Shown one piece after another: positions 13,051 through 24,150 of a DNA stretch of 64,000 nt (position 1 is its first letter; each line of letters starts with the position of its first letter). This DNA comes from Gymnopilus junonius. Lineage: Eukaryota > Basidiomycota > Agaricomycetes > Agaricales > Galerinaceae. The stretch is taken from assembly GCA_015501075.1 (NCBI GenBank), contig JADNYJ010000100.1:1-64000 (forward strand), written 5' to 3'. Under the pieces are notes generated by a model. The model was not told the DNA's origin, searched no databases, and was given only the letters and a program-made list of their open reading frames with translations. Made by a program: the position numbers and the translations under genes.

Positions 13051-13827
13051 TCATTTAACAAGCGGTCTAACGCCTGTTCCACTGTCCTTTAGGCTGCTCG
13101 GGTAAGAGTCGACCGCCTTGTGGTATTTAGCTGTTGCATTGGAGTCGAGGACACTGTCAGCATGAATTCAGGAAAGGCTTCACAAAAGGTAGCATGATAG
13201 ACATACCCTGTGCACTCGCGTGCTTGTCGTCGGCGTTGGCGCTGATTTCTTTTCCGTCAACTAGTTTGAGTTTCTTGGTGGGGTTCTCTTGCTCTTCGGG
13301 TATGACATCAGAGTTGGAAAGAGGATCTTGAGGATGTGCTGGTCGTTTTCTTCGGTTTTTCTAAGGTGATATTAACGTCATAGTCAGCTTGCGAGTCCTT
13401 AAAAACAGTGAGACGAACGTACAAAGCGATCAGCAAAATTCTTTTTCCTGAATATCGGAGGTAAGAAACATTCAGCAAGCGTGCACAAGATATAAAATAA
13501 AAGTGAATAAACCCATCGCCACGTATTGGGTAAGATGTGACCGACCGCACCAACCTTTCTAATGCTTCTGTTTCTTTCTTCTTATCATCTTCCTCCTGTA
13601 GGTAAAACTTTTGGTCAACACATAGCTACATAGAGATATCATTCACGAACCTGCATAGAACGCCTTATTCTATCCAGAAAAGAACCATCGTTAGAGAACA
13701 CATTAGGAGGTTTGACAGCTGGAGACTTTGATTTGCTCCGGCCGTCTGCCACTGACGAGGAGTTTGACACTAAAGAAGAGGACGCGCCGTATGCGAAGGG
13801 CGGTTGTGGGCTTGTCGACTTCGACAT
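13051..13827 (-). CDS. small conserved Lys/Arg-rich protein, function unknown
   Basis: The five-exon model is 13827-13651, 13595-13555, 13447-13423, 13360-13207 and 13130-13051, giving 158 aa with exact closure. The core is FSNDGSFLDRIRRSMQ, then a charged helix EEDDKKKETEALERKKNF, then KNRRKRPAHPQDP. I recall similar short nuclear-looking proteins from other fungi, but I cannot name the family or a function. Exon 3 is only 25 nt. The basic KNRRKRP patch could be a nuclear localisation signal (inference). It is divergent from the S28 peptidase gene and convergent with the BBC1-type gene. Confidence 0.65.
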
Positions 13828-14230
13828 TGTTGATGATATTGTTGGTGAAGATATTTATGTCAGGAATCGTAATAGGTTACAAGCTAATGACGTAGGGAAC
13901 CCAGCGGACAGAAAAATCCAGAAAGTTCCGTGTATTGTCAGTCACGGGACTCCGAGGATTGGACGCGACGCGACGCGACTAATTTGAGAAATAGGGGCAA
14001 TCTTCAACAGTTAGATAAGTCCTTCTTATAATTGAGTCACAGGGTGTATCGTAAAGCATATTATACAAATTCCAATAGACCAAGGCAAAAGACGAACGAG
14101 TTCAAGAAAATGGTTTTTTTACCTTACTGCACGGCCGTCCGGGCCGCTAAAGTGATGCCGGTTTAGCGACGACGACCCGGCAGAAAATAGAATTCACACC
14201 AGCATACCTTCTCTACCACCACACCGACCG
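13828..14230. promoter_or_regulatory. divergent upstream region with a GCGAC triplet repeat
   Basis: Outward-facing genes flank these 403 bp. At 13962-13979 there are three and a half tandem copies of GACGC/GCGAC, a CG-rich block in otherwise AT-rich DNA that could be a protein-binding cluster. Nothing else stands out apart from T-rich and CG-rich tracts near 14,110-14,180. Confidence 0.4.
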
Positions 14231-16630
14231 ATGGGGAGAAAGCCGTTCCTGGTTTTCGCTGCAATATGTCTCGTTGCATCCACGGGCGCGTCGTCTAGTC
14301 TTGACCAGATCCGTATTCTTGGTCCCCAGGGAGTCAACCTATGGCAACTAGACAAGCTCGAGGCAACCAGGAAATCAACTTTCAGCAAAGACACGGAAGA
14401 ACTTGGAGCTCAGAAGTCATTCAGCTATGAAGATTCCTACAAGAAGAAATTGGAATATGACTTTCCAGCGCAGTGGTTCCGCCAACCACTTGACCATTTT
14501 GATACGAACTCTAAGGAGAGTTTCCATCAGCGCTATTGGGTCAGCACGCGCCATTATAAGCCACGAAAGGGTGCCCCGGTGATTGTGCTTGATGGTGGTG
14601 AAACGAGCGGGGAGGTTAGTATTTCATTTGTTCTACATTTTGTATCTATCCTCACCCATGTTGTTTTGAACTCAGAATCGCCTTCTATTTCTCGATACTG
14701 GAATCGTTGAAATCCTTACTCGCGCGACGGGTGGAGTGGGAGTTATCCTAGAGCACAGATACTATGGTGAGGGACAATCTTTGTCTCGTACCAGCGCTAT
14801 TCTAATAATGCAATTGTAGGAGAATCGATCCCTGTCAGAAATTTCACTACAGACTCTCTTCGGTACTATTTCTTATTGCAAATATCACCCGTTCCCCTTT
14901 TTGACGCATAATTTCAGGTTCTTAAACAACGACCAATCAGCAGCTGACAGTGCTAACTTCATGAAGAAGGTCAAATTTAATGGTGTCGACGAAGAGTTGA
15001 CGGCCCCAGGCACTCCTTGGATATACTATGGCGTATGTCAGCTCCGCAGGTTACAGTTGTTAACATGGATTGAAGATTGTTCTTAGGGCTCATATGCAGG
15101 TGCTCGGGCAGCCCATATGAAAATTCTCTATCCAGACATCGTATGGGGTGCCATTGCTTCCAGCGGTAAGATACCAGCCTTCTCTTCGAACACCATTTTT
15201 TACTCAAACTATTTCTAGGAGTAACCCATGCCGCTCTAGAGAACTGGCAATACATGGACATCATCCGCGAAGCTGCAGACCCCACATGCGCTGAACACCT
15301 TGTCAACTCAATAAACAGGATTGATTCCATCCTTACCGGTGACCGCCCCTTCTTTAAACGCCAGCTAAAGAACCTATTTGGCCTTGGTGACCTGGAGCAC
15401 GACGAAGATTTCGTTTCTCTTTTGGAGGTGGGGTCCTTTTTTTCCTTGTCGTTGTAATCGAGCGTTTAAGACTATAGTTAGAGTCCTCTTGGTTCATGGC
15501 AAGCAAAGAACTGGGATCCCACGGTCGGCAGCACCAGGTTCGATGAGTTCTGCGAAGCTCTGGACAAACCTTTAATTGGAAGAGTAACGGCCGAGGCGCT
15601 ACAGCTCCCCTTTGAGCACCCTGACAGAATGGTTGAGGTTGAGGGTAAGCTTCGGGTCGACATTTCCATCATCAACTATGGGAAGTATATCAAGAAGGTA
15701 TGTATGCTTTCAATAGTAAATCATTCGCTGCTCACTAGCCATCGAAACAAAGAATGTTGTAGGTCGCTGCCCAGAGGGATTTACAGTCGAACAAGTAAGC
15801 TGAACTTTTCTGGGAACGTTCTGCGAATTTCTCATCAAGCAATTTGCTTAGTGTTTTGGCACTTTTGACGACGAGAAGTACCAGTTTTATGGAATTGATC
15901 AGGAATGGCGTCTCTGGCTTTTCCAGGTCTGCACAGAGTGGGGATACTTCACCGTAAGCTGACAAAGTACGCTTTTCTGCAAATTATCGTGCTGACGGCT
16001 TTCTGACAGACAGCACCTCCAGATCAAAACATGGCCAGGATCGTTTCCAAATTGTTGACTCTTGGGTATGAGTCCAAGATTTGCAAGCAGGTATTATAAT
16101 CTGCCGGACTTCCGCCGATTCCTTGTGACTCACGAATTTATTTCTCTGCTACATAGGCTTTCCCTCCGGGCAAACATTTCTCAGTCCCGTCGTTACCCAA
16201 CATTACCGCGGTCAATGCTTTAGGCGACTTCTGGATCGAAGCTGATCGTTTAGCTATCATTGACGGTGAAGGTGCGTGATGATAAATTACTACCCTGGAC
16301 ATCTGAGGCTCATCTTGCCATTGCGCTACTACAGTCGATCCATGGAGACCTGATACCCCTCACAGTGACGATGCTCCGGACCGCGAAGATACCATTTTGC
16401 GCCCGTTCAAACTTATTCCTGGTGCGCCTTCTCTTTCACTTCCTATGATCGCACCGCTGATTGTTAAGCTTCACTTGATTGTAGACGGTGTGCACCACTA
16501 CGACGAGTTCGGACTCGCAAATCTTCTTGAAGAGCCTCCTGAGATCAGGAAGATTCACGCGGAGATGATACACTTTGTAACAGTTTGGTTGAAAGATTGG
16601 AATAAGGAACATGGGATTGAAGAAGATTAG
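14231..16630 (+). CDS. serine peptidase of family S28 (prolyl carboxypeptidase-like), secreted
   Basis: The 13-exon model is 14231-14614, 14676-14766, 14820-14862, 14918-15032, 15087-15165, 15219-15427, 15482-15697, 15753-15794, 15852-15953, 16010-16090, 16157-16271, 16335-16421 and 16485-16630. It gives 569 aa with exact closure. A signal peptide (FLVFAAICLVASTGA) is followed by FPAQWFRQPLDHFD and LEHRYYGES, both S28 hallmarks. The nucleophile elbow is GGSYAGARAAH. The charge-relay Asp lies in VDPWRPDTPHS and the His in GVHHYDE. The triad is therefore complete and the length is normal for fungal S28 enzymes. These cleave Pro-Xaa bonds near peptide C-termini in acidic compartments, so a vacuolar or extracellular nutritional role is likely (inference). 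Confidence 0.9.
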
Positions 16631-17020
16631 ATAAAATTATTTACTGTGTAGTATTAGTACATCGGATGGCAGGACGCTAGTATGCAACCTGCCACTCGAT
16701 GTTGGATTTATTTATTTCATGGATTGTGGATGAATTCACTTTCGTGCAATGATGAATATGTAAACTGGATTTGATGCTGGATAGTCGCCTCACATTCGTA
16801 TCTCGCGGGTAGAATCTTACATTGAACACGCAAGATCTCAACACCCTAAGAATTCATATTGGTATCTAGAAAATCAAAGAACCTCTCGACAGCCTCCCTT
16901 TATCTCAATCTCTCTTCTACGTTTGAATGTCTCTCAACAAAACGGCTATGTTCTAAAATTGATCAGTTTACAAGTTACAGAGCAAACAAGAGCATCAAGC
17001 ACACATCTTCATGAAATCTT
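16631..17020. other. intergenic, convergent 3' flanks
   Basis: These 390 bp lie between the stop of the S28 gene and the stop of the small minus-strand secreted-peptide frame. The region is AT-rich with no exon or structure that I can support. Confidence 0.45.
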
Positions 17021-17191
17021 TCAAACAGGAATGGAGAACGGTGGCAAAGTGCGAGTGACGGTTGGGCCTGGGACCACGAATGTGCGAGTCACTCCACCGT
17101 CTGTGAACGTAACTGTTTCGTCGGGGATGGCAACGGCAGATGCGCCGAGGAAGAGAGCGAATGTTATGAGCGATACAAATGCCAAATTCAT
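17021..17191 (-). CDS. small secreted peptide candidate (56 aa)
   Basis: A single-exon frame starts with a strong signal peptide, MNLAFVSLITFALFLGASA. A short mature part follows with two related segments, FTDGGVTRTFVVPGP and TVTRTLPPFSIPV, rich in Thr, Val and Pro and lacking Cys. The same frame is open upstream for 59 codons, but that part looks like 5' UTR and contains no domain. Families of this size exist among basidiomycete secreted peptides; I do not recognise this one. It might also be the last exon of a longer minus-strand gene. Confidence 0.4.
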   Translation of the reverse strand: MNLAFVSLITFALFLGASAVAIPDETVTFTDGGVTRTFVVPGPTVTRTLPPFSIPV

Positions 17192-18451
17192 AGTGACGTT
17201 GGTGGCTCGATAAAGTAGATTGCTTTTGGTCTTGAGGCCAGGAAGTTGGTTTCTACGTGTTTTATATCTTCTTGGATTTCGTTTTTGTATGTTTTCCGAA
17301 TGAATGGGATCGGATACAGTACAGAATACGCAGATGTGGCACATGTTGACTCGAGCACGCTTTGCCACATAGGCTCAGAGAACTTGATGTGAAGCAAGTG
17401 ATCCCGAAGAGGGTTCTTGAAGGTCGAGCAGATCCCCCCTCCGTCTGAGGCTGTAAGGCGGGCTGGAAACCCAGTGAGGACAATTTCACCGAAACGATCA
17501 ACGCCACAAGATGGAAGGAAGAGCATGCGGAAATAAACAAAGAATGATGATAGGCCTTAACAAATCGATCAGCACGATGAGCAAGGTAACCCACCATTTG
17601 TAAGTGGACCGTAAGGAAATTCCTGATTGCAAAGGAAACACATAGCAGCCTACAACCCATGAAAGGATATCTTGATTAGAGGATCTGCGGATCTATTCCA
17701 CGTCTGTATAGGCTCGACTGAGAGCGTTCAGAATGGGCCGCCGACACGCGGGAGATTTCTAGCCAAGCATATCGTTTAGGGAAGATATAGTCGTTGGGTA
17801 TTCATGGAATATGTGTGCCCGGATATAACAGTCAGGAAAAGCTTCGGTAGAGGTACGTGAAGGCCGCAAAATACGGATTCCAAGAAGTAGGACGAAGTAC
17901 AAATACATTCGTGCCTTCTTTGTGAGAAGACGAGGGCCGGAAGCGACAAGCCCTATTGCGTCTGCGATTCTGGGAGAGCTTGACCAGACAGCAGGTTGGT
18001 ATTTGAATACAATGAGTAGTGCATACCAAAGCCACTTATTCCTCGCAGAACGGAAGATTTTTCCTGAAAAGACAAAAGACAACGCATGGCTCTGTCATTT
18101 GAATGTAAAATCATGCCACGTCCAATGTCGAACCCAGTAAAAGTTCGGAGAACATGATGGTGGGTGGCAGAGGCAGGAAGCCCAAATCGTCAATGTGTAC
18201 CCACGCTTCCGCTCCTTCGGCAAGCGCCTGACATGACGACTTATTACGATTAACAGTGATGCAGTGACTGGCGCTTCTCTTTCCCGATCGCTTCCAAGAC
18301 CCCTCGAATCTCCTTAGATTCAGAAATAAAGCTGTCTTTTTGACCATTCTACTTTTTTAGTTCAAAGTAAGTCAATACCACTCTATGGAAGTAAGTACCT
18401 CAAATTGAATTTTCTCCAGGAGTCTGAACCCGCCAGTTTTTGAAATATATA
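17192..18451. other. 1.26 kb gap, possible unresolved minus-strand gene
   Basis: On the minus strand there are several adjacent frames with protein-like composition: 18347-18111 (AEAWVHIDDLGFLPLP), 18082-17759 (WLWYALLIVFKYQPAVW, then MYLYFVLLLGIRIL) and 17526-17188. The hydrophobic segments hint at a multi-exon membrane protein, but I could not connect them with consistent splice phases. No gene is therefore called. Confidence 0.3.
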
Positions 18452-20202
18452 ATGAATTTTGGCTCCAATCGTCGAGGTGGTCAAGGAAAGAAGCCCAAAG
18501 TCCTCTCTGGGAAGGACATTCCGTCCCTTGTGAAGTATATGAAATCGAAAGACTGCAAGAATGTGTTCTTGATGGTATGTTAATTGCCGAGCCTTCCCAA
18601 TTAGCTTTTCTCATTTTCGGTAGCTTGGCGCGGGTCAGTGTCAACTAACAAAGCATAGAAGGATAATTCAATTCTAATATTTCCACTTCAAGGTGTGAGC
18701 ACCTCCGCTGGAATTCCTGACTTTAGGTCACCTGAAACCGGTGAGTCGACATTCACAATCGGTCAGTTACTTAAAGTCAAGGCTAGAAAATACCAGGCCT
18801 TTATGTGCGTCCTACTCTTTAAGCTATCTTATAATTCTAGCCTTGTTCTTACCTCCGATTCGCAGTCAAATCTTGCGAGGTTAAATTTACCTCATCCCGA
18901 GGCAGTTTTCGAAATCAATTTCTTCCGAAGAAACCCGGTTCCTTGTATGTTTTCCTCCGTATTGCAGCCTCATCATGGACCTAACAGAACTGTACATTTT
19001 CTGTAGTCTATACTCTTGCCCACGAATTATATCCTGGAAAATTCCGGCCCACAATCACGCACTCATTTATCCGTCTCCTCTCTGAGAAGTCCTTACTACA
19101 TACCTGCTTCACTCAGAATATAGACACGCTGGAGCGACGAGCGGGCGTTCCAGATGATAAAATCATAGAGGCTCATGGAAGCTTTGCTACTCAAAGATGT
19201 GTCGATTGCGGAGAGCCATATGACGACGAGAAAATGAAGGAACATATTCTGGAGAAGAAAATTGCCAAATGCCCGGAATGCGGTGGGTATGTCAAGCCTG
19301 ATATCGTGTTCTTCGGAGAGGGGGTGAGGCCCTGTTTTTTCACCTCGTTGAAAAATTCTAAATCACTCTGAAAGCTTCCGCCGCAGTTCATACAATCTCT
19401 GCCAAATCTGAGGAAAGCGGACCTCCTCATCGTCATGGGCACATCTCTTACTGTTCAGCCATTTGCCTCTCTCGCTGGAATGGTAGACACCACTTGCCCG
19501 CGCGTCTTAATCAACCTCGACCGCGTTGGCGACTTCGGTTCTAGGTCCGACGATGTGGTCTTGCTTGGAAAGTGCGATGACATCGTACGAGACCTTTGCA
19601 AGGAACTTGGATGGGAGGAGGAGCTGAATGAGTTGTGGGAGACGACAAAGGAAACTGTCATCACTGAGAAACCTGGTAAGAAAGAAGAGGTTCCAGATGT
19701 TCTGCAAGAGATGGAGGAACAGTTTGAACATCTTGCTGTACAAGAGGACGTAGCAGAAGATTCCACTAAGACAGCTGAAGAGGCTTCGAAGGAGGACAAA
19801 AATGCAGATGCTAAAGAGACGACAGCTAAACCGTCCCCAGCTGCCGATGCTTCAAAAAAGGACAAGAAAGCCGATGTCCAGGAAGCGATAGACAATGAAC
19901 AGCCTGCAACAAAAATTTCAGATTCCCTTAGTATAACATCAGGTACAGATGAAACGGCCAAGGCAAAAACAACAGGATCTTCGCCTTCCGCCAAACCTCA
20001 GGACGCCGCCGAAAAGCAAACAGACGAAAACGACGAGACACAGCGAGACGAATATGCCTCCCCTTTATCCAAACCTCAAGGGGCTCCCGAAAAGCAGGCA
20101 GATGAAAAGGACAAGGAAAAGCTTACCGAATCCGCCTCCCCTTTGGTTAAACCTGGCGAGAAACAACCAGAAAAGGCACCATCGACGGAAGGCAAACTAT
20201 AA
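18452..20202 (+). CDS. HST2: class I sirtuin, NAD-dependent protein deacetylase (HST2/SIRT2-like)
   Basis: The seven-exon model is 18452-18574, 18624-18633, 18693-18740, 18797-18804, 18866-18944, 19007-19323 and 19375-20202, giving 470 aa with exact closure. The signature motifs are in order: GAGVSTSAGIPDFRSPETG (NAD binding), TQNIDTLERRAG, EAHGSF, the zinc cysteines CVDCG and CPECGG, KPDIVFFGE and MGTSLTVQPF. The catalytic His is in EAHGSF. Two exons are tiny, 10 nt and 8 nt, and both encode part of the NAD-binding loop. After the catalytic core comes a tail of about 160 residues rich in Lys, Glu, Asp and Ala, with loosely repeated SAKPQDAAEKQ, SKPQGAPEKQ and VKPGEKQPEK units. HST2/SIRT2 enzymes act on histone and cytoplasmic targets. 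Assignment to HST2 rather than another class I sirtuin is inferred from the motifs. Confidence 0.88.
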
Positions 20203-21081
20203 TGTATATGTATTAGCTTCATTTATCTTGCGTTAAGTATCGTTGATCACTTCTAGCCATTGCAATATTGTAGCACATGTACATAATATGTCAAAATAAG
20301 TAGAAGAAATGTATGCCTCACATACTACTCGTTATATCCGGCACTGACCTAGCAGCGGAAGGAGTCCCCACAGAGGCACGCGTATGAAACCACTCAACGC
20401 TGTCATCCATTTCGCTCCACAAGGGGCTCTCATTCGAGCCATGTCATCAATGTAGAACGAGGGCATAAGAATCATTACCAGCATTGAATATTGCTATCCA
20501 ATACTGACTATCCAACACCTTCTCATTCGCAGACGACATTCCCATCAGGTCTCACCCTCAGGTCAGAGTGCCAATTGGAGGCGTCCCGAGGGGGATCGAG
20601 GGAAGGAGCTGGTAAATCTTCGTAGTGCACTAAAGAGAATAGTTAGCCTTAAATAGCGTTGGACTCAACCTGACGCCTCCGAGTCCTGTCTTGACTCGGT
20701 CAGGAAGTCATGTGATCAATCTGGGCATCCTTGAATTCGAAGTTTGTTAAGCATTGGCCGTCGTCGCCATCACCATACACAGAGATTCAATTTCATGAAT
20801 ACATTGCTCCTATGAATTGAAGAAAAGGAGAGAATAGATCAGAGTAAACAAAGGAGGACAATCGAAGTTGTCCGACATGGATGCAGCGCAGTCAGCAAGT
20901 GAAAAAAAAAGTGAAAATAATCAGCAAAGAAAGATAATGATTACAACCCATCCACGTCGGGCAACAGACAGGAACGAATAGTCCACGCAAAGAGCCCAGA
21001 AAAATAAATGCATGTGCGTTATAAAAGGATGGAACAGACTCCAGAGAGTCACAGCGGAACTGCTAAATCAGGCGTCCTTAA
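20203..21081. other. convergent intergenic region
   Basis: This 879 bp region lies between the sirtuin stop and the stop of the FYRN/FYRC gene. It is AT-rich with short chance frames only. I see no repeat or RNA gene. Confidence 0.5.
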
Positions 21082-24000
21082 CTATGATGGAGGTGCAGGA
21101 TTTGGAGGAACTGCAGGAATGGAGGCTGGAGCTGATGGTGCCGGATACGCCTTCATAATTCCAGCAAAGGTAGTCGGCATCGGCCCCTCAGAGCCAATGG
21201 TAGCTGACGACGCAGCAGCGCCATTGAGAGGAATTGATAACTGCTGTGGTTGTTGAACCTCTGCGGGTACCGTTGAAGAGGAAGTGACCATAGCTGCAGC
21301 ACTGCTCCTCGTCGTCCGTTTATCTGTGTCTTGAGAGATAGGTGGAGAAACAGCGGACTGGGCTTGTGCTGTTTGGAACTCGTGTCCATTGAGAGCCCCC
21401 GAAGGACCTGCAGCAGGACCTGTCACTACAAGTAATTGAGGATCCAGAGGTGGGGCAACGCCTGCTGAGCCATTTGCCGAGGGTGTTAATGAAGATCCTG
21501 ACGGTCCTGCAGTAGCGGCGGCAGCAGGTTGCTCCTGGGCTAACCTTTGTGCTCTCTGCGCCTCTGCTTGAGCGATAATATGCTGAGGATAATGGGACAG
21601 TCCTCTTGGTAGGCTCGGATTGGGATTAACATCTCTTTTGGGGTAATAAGCACCGATAGGCATGGATGTGTCGTACTCATCGGGAAGAGCTGGGATCACA
21701 GCAGCGTGTCGCCCACCCAAAGGTCTGTCACACGGAAAAAGATTAGAAAAAAAATGTTAGCTTTAAATGACCACAAAGCAACTTACCCTCCCTCAACAAA
21801 ATTCTGCCACACATAATCACGTAGACGGTCAGCGTTAGGAAGCTCTTGAATAAGATGTTTAATTGTATTCTGACCGAGGCCAAAGAAATCGGGACCAGAG
21901 ACAGAATTAGAATGTTGCCGATTGCGAATGGCGTTTGCTTGCTTCACGATGCTCGACCAAGCGCCTGTTGCTGTACCAGCAATAATTGGTTTATCAGGCC
22001 GATCAGATGGAATGATCTGGAACTTAGGTCCGTCTCCGCCATCCAGGATGGTGCAGTGATATACCACTTCATGTGTCGGGTCAAGCGTAGAAAGGTATCG
22101 TCTGAAATGTACAAGGCTCACTTAGTAGTTCAAGGAAACGATTTGGTCTACTTACCGGGTCACTTCATAACCAACGGGGAAGATATATCGCTCGGTATGA
22201 AAGTGATCTCGCATGCACACAGCACCCAGGCTTATGACTGTCATAATACCAACATTCAAAGGCAACATGGGCTTGCCCTTCTTGTCACGGGGAACCATAG
22301 GGATACTGACATTCTTGGTAGTGACTGTATGCGCTTTGAGACGTTTTGGTTTTGGTTTTTGCGGTTCCGCCGATGGGCGCTGCGGCGGCGGAGGAGGCGC
22401 CAAGTTTGCTGGAGGAGGAGGGTACATTCCATTGGAACCTGGAGCCATTGGGGTCGCAAGATAGTAGTAAGGGTTATAAGGCATGGGATACGATGGACTG
22501 TTTGGTGATGGGGTCGTGGGAGGGTAGAAGAAGTAGGGCATGAACATTGGATGCGCTGTTGGGGGGCTAGCACTTGAACCGGCTCGCGGTAGCAGGTTGG
22601 TACTTAAACTGAGGTAGGGATTGTTACTAAGATTAGGAGTTGGCGCTGGGCTTGCGCTGATGGGAGTGGCAGTTGAGCCAGAGGCAGGGCTTGCATTGGA
22701 TGAGCTTGTGATGTTGGTGTCGACATCGGAAGGTTTACTGGTGGATGAAGAGGCGCCATTGGCGTTCTTAGACGCTGGCGTCTGACTGGATTTGTAGGTG
22801 TCAGATGTCAGTGTCGGGTCCAAATTTGGATCGATGCTCGAATTGGTCGTAGCCAATTTTGCAGCATGTTGAGCGGCGACGGCAGGGTCCGCCGTGCTCA
22901 AAGAGCTGTCCTTGGATGGTTGGTGTTGTTGAGTAGATGTAGGGGTTATTGGATTGGCGTCTTTCGTGGCCGAGGACTCCGTAGCCGCGCCAAGCGCGTT
23001 TGCCAAGGTCGAAAGAGTGGCTAACTGCTTTGTTGGACTGACTTTGGGGTGATCTGACATGGGGGCGGCAAGTTGTGTGCTGGATGATGCATGATCAGCC
23101 CTTGCCGACTAATTGATAGCTCAGAAACTCTTCTCGAGTAGGCAGTAGGTTATCTCACCATGGGAGTCGAAATACCAGCAGAAGCTTGTGCCGCTACGGC
23201 AGCAGCAGCAATGGCAGCAATATCAGTGCCATTCAGCCATGGAGGTTTGCTGTCTCTCCTTCCCGGAGACTCTCCAGCGTTGTGAGGGGTATGGTGAGAG
23301 CCATTTGCGCGTCCTGGTGGTCCACGATTAGGTTCTATGCTAGATGAATTTATTGAATTACTATTACCTGCACCATCTGCCATCTCGATATCACCATTAG
23401 CAAGATGTGAACGATGCGTTTCATGATTTTCTGGCCGTGAGGTCTGCCGTTGTTCGGATTGCGGATGTAGACGTTGAGGTGAGCGTTGCACATCTGCTAC
23501 AGAGCCGCGTGTATGTCCATTGCTTCTCGTTTCAATTCGTCCGCCATGTGCAAGGCCTTCAGCCTCACCTCTATGACTTTGTGGGTCAGAGTTGCTATCG
23601 TTTTCGACTGCCTGACGAAGGTTAGACTCCTGCGAACGCGCATTTAAGTTTGAGGCTCGAGACAATTCGCTTAAGGTTGTCTGCAATGTATTAATAGGGG
23701 ACGAAATGTTTGGAGAGGCGTTGAGATTGGCGTTTCCCAATTCTTCCAATTCTTTCAGTTTCTGCAACAAATACCTGATCACAAGTTATCAGTATAAATT
23801 CAGAAACCAAGGAAGAGAATGGACGAGTAGTGGCGGAGCGAACGCCACATGTGTATAATCGATACATACTCTCGTTCTTCGCGCATGCGTACATTACGTT
23901 CATTCGGACGAGTTTCTGAGTTACATTCCTGGGGACGACTGCGTCAGTGTTTTCATCCTCGGACACTTTCTGTGTTACCAGGAAAGCTTCTAATCATGCG

Positions 24001-24150
24001 ACTGACCTCCTCAAGTTCATGGAAACGACGCTTGAGCGACCGATATTTTTCTAACAACAACTCTGGCGAAGAAGGTCCTTGGCTCGTAGATGAAGAGATT
24101 TCGTCGGGCGGAGGAGCCATGACGGTGTCTCTGTCCGCAGACGGGCCCAT
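21082..24150 (-). CDS. FYRN/FYRC domain protein, TBRG1-like
   Basis: The six-exon model is 24150-24007, 23928-23870, 23774-23159, 23108-22156, 22101-21787 and 21724-21082, giving 909 aa with exact closure. The N-terminus has a coiled-coil block, LLLEKYRSLKRRFHELEE, continued by NERNVRMREEREYLLQKL, which is the TBRG1-type start. A long Ser/Thr/Asn/Pro-rich linker follows. A basic strip (KPKPKRLKAHTVTTKN) leads into FYRN (GAVCMRDHFHTERYIFPVGY) and, across an intron, FYRC (YHCTILDGGDGPKFQI, then FGLGQNTIKHLIQELPNA). The C-terminus is low-complexity. FYRN and FYRC pair to form one fold and are found in chromatin-associated proteins, so a nuclear role is likely. A downstream ATG at 24120 is an alternative start. 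Confidence 0.8.
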
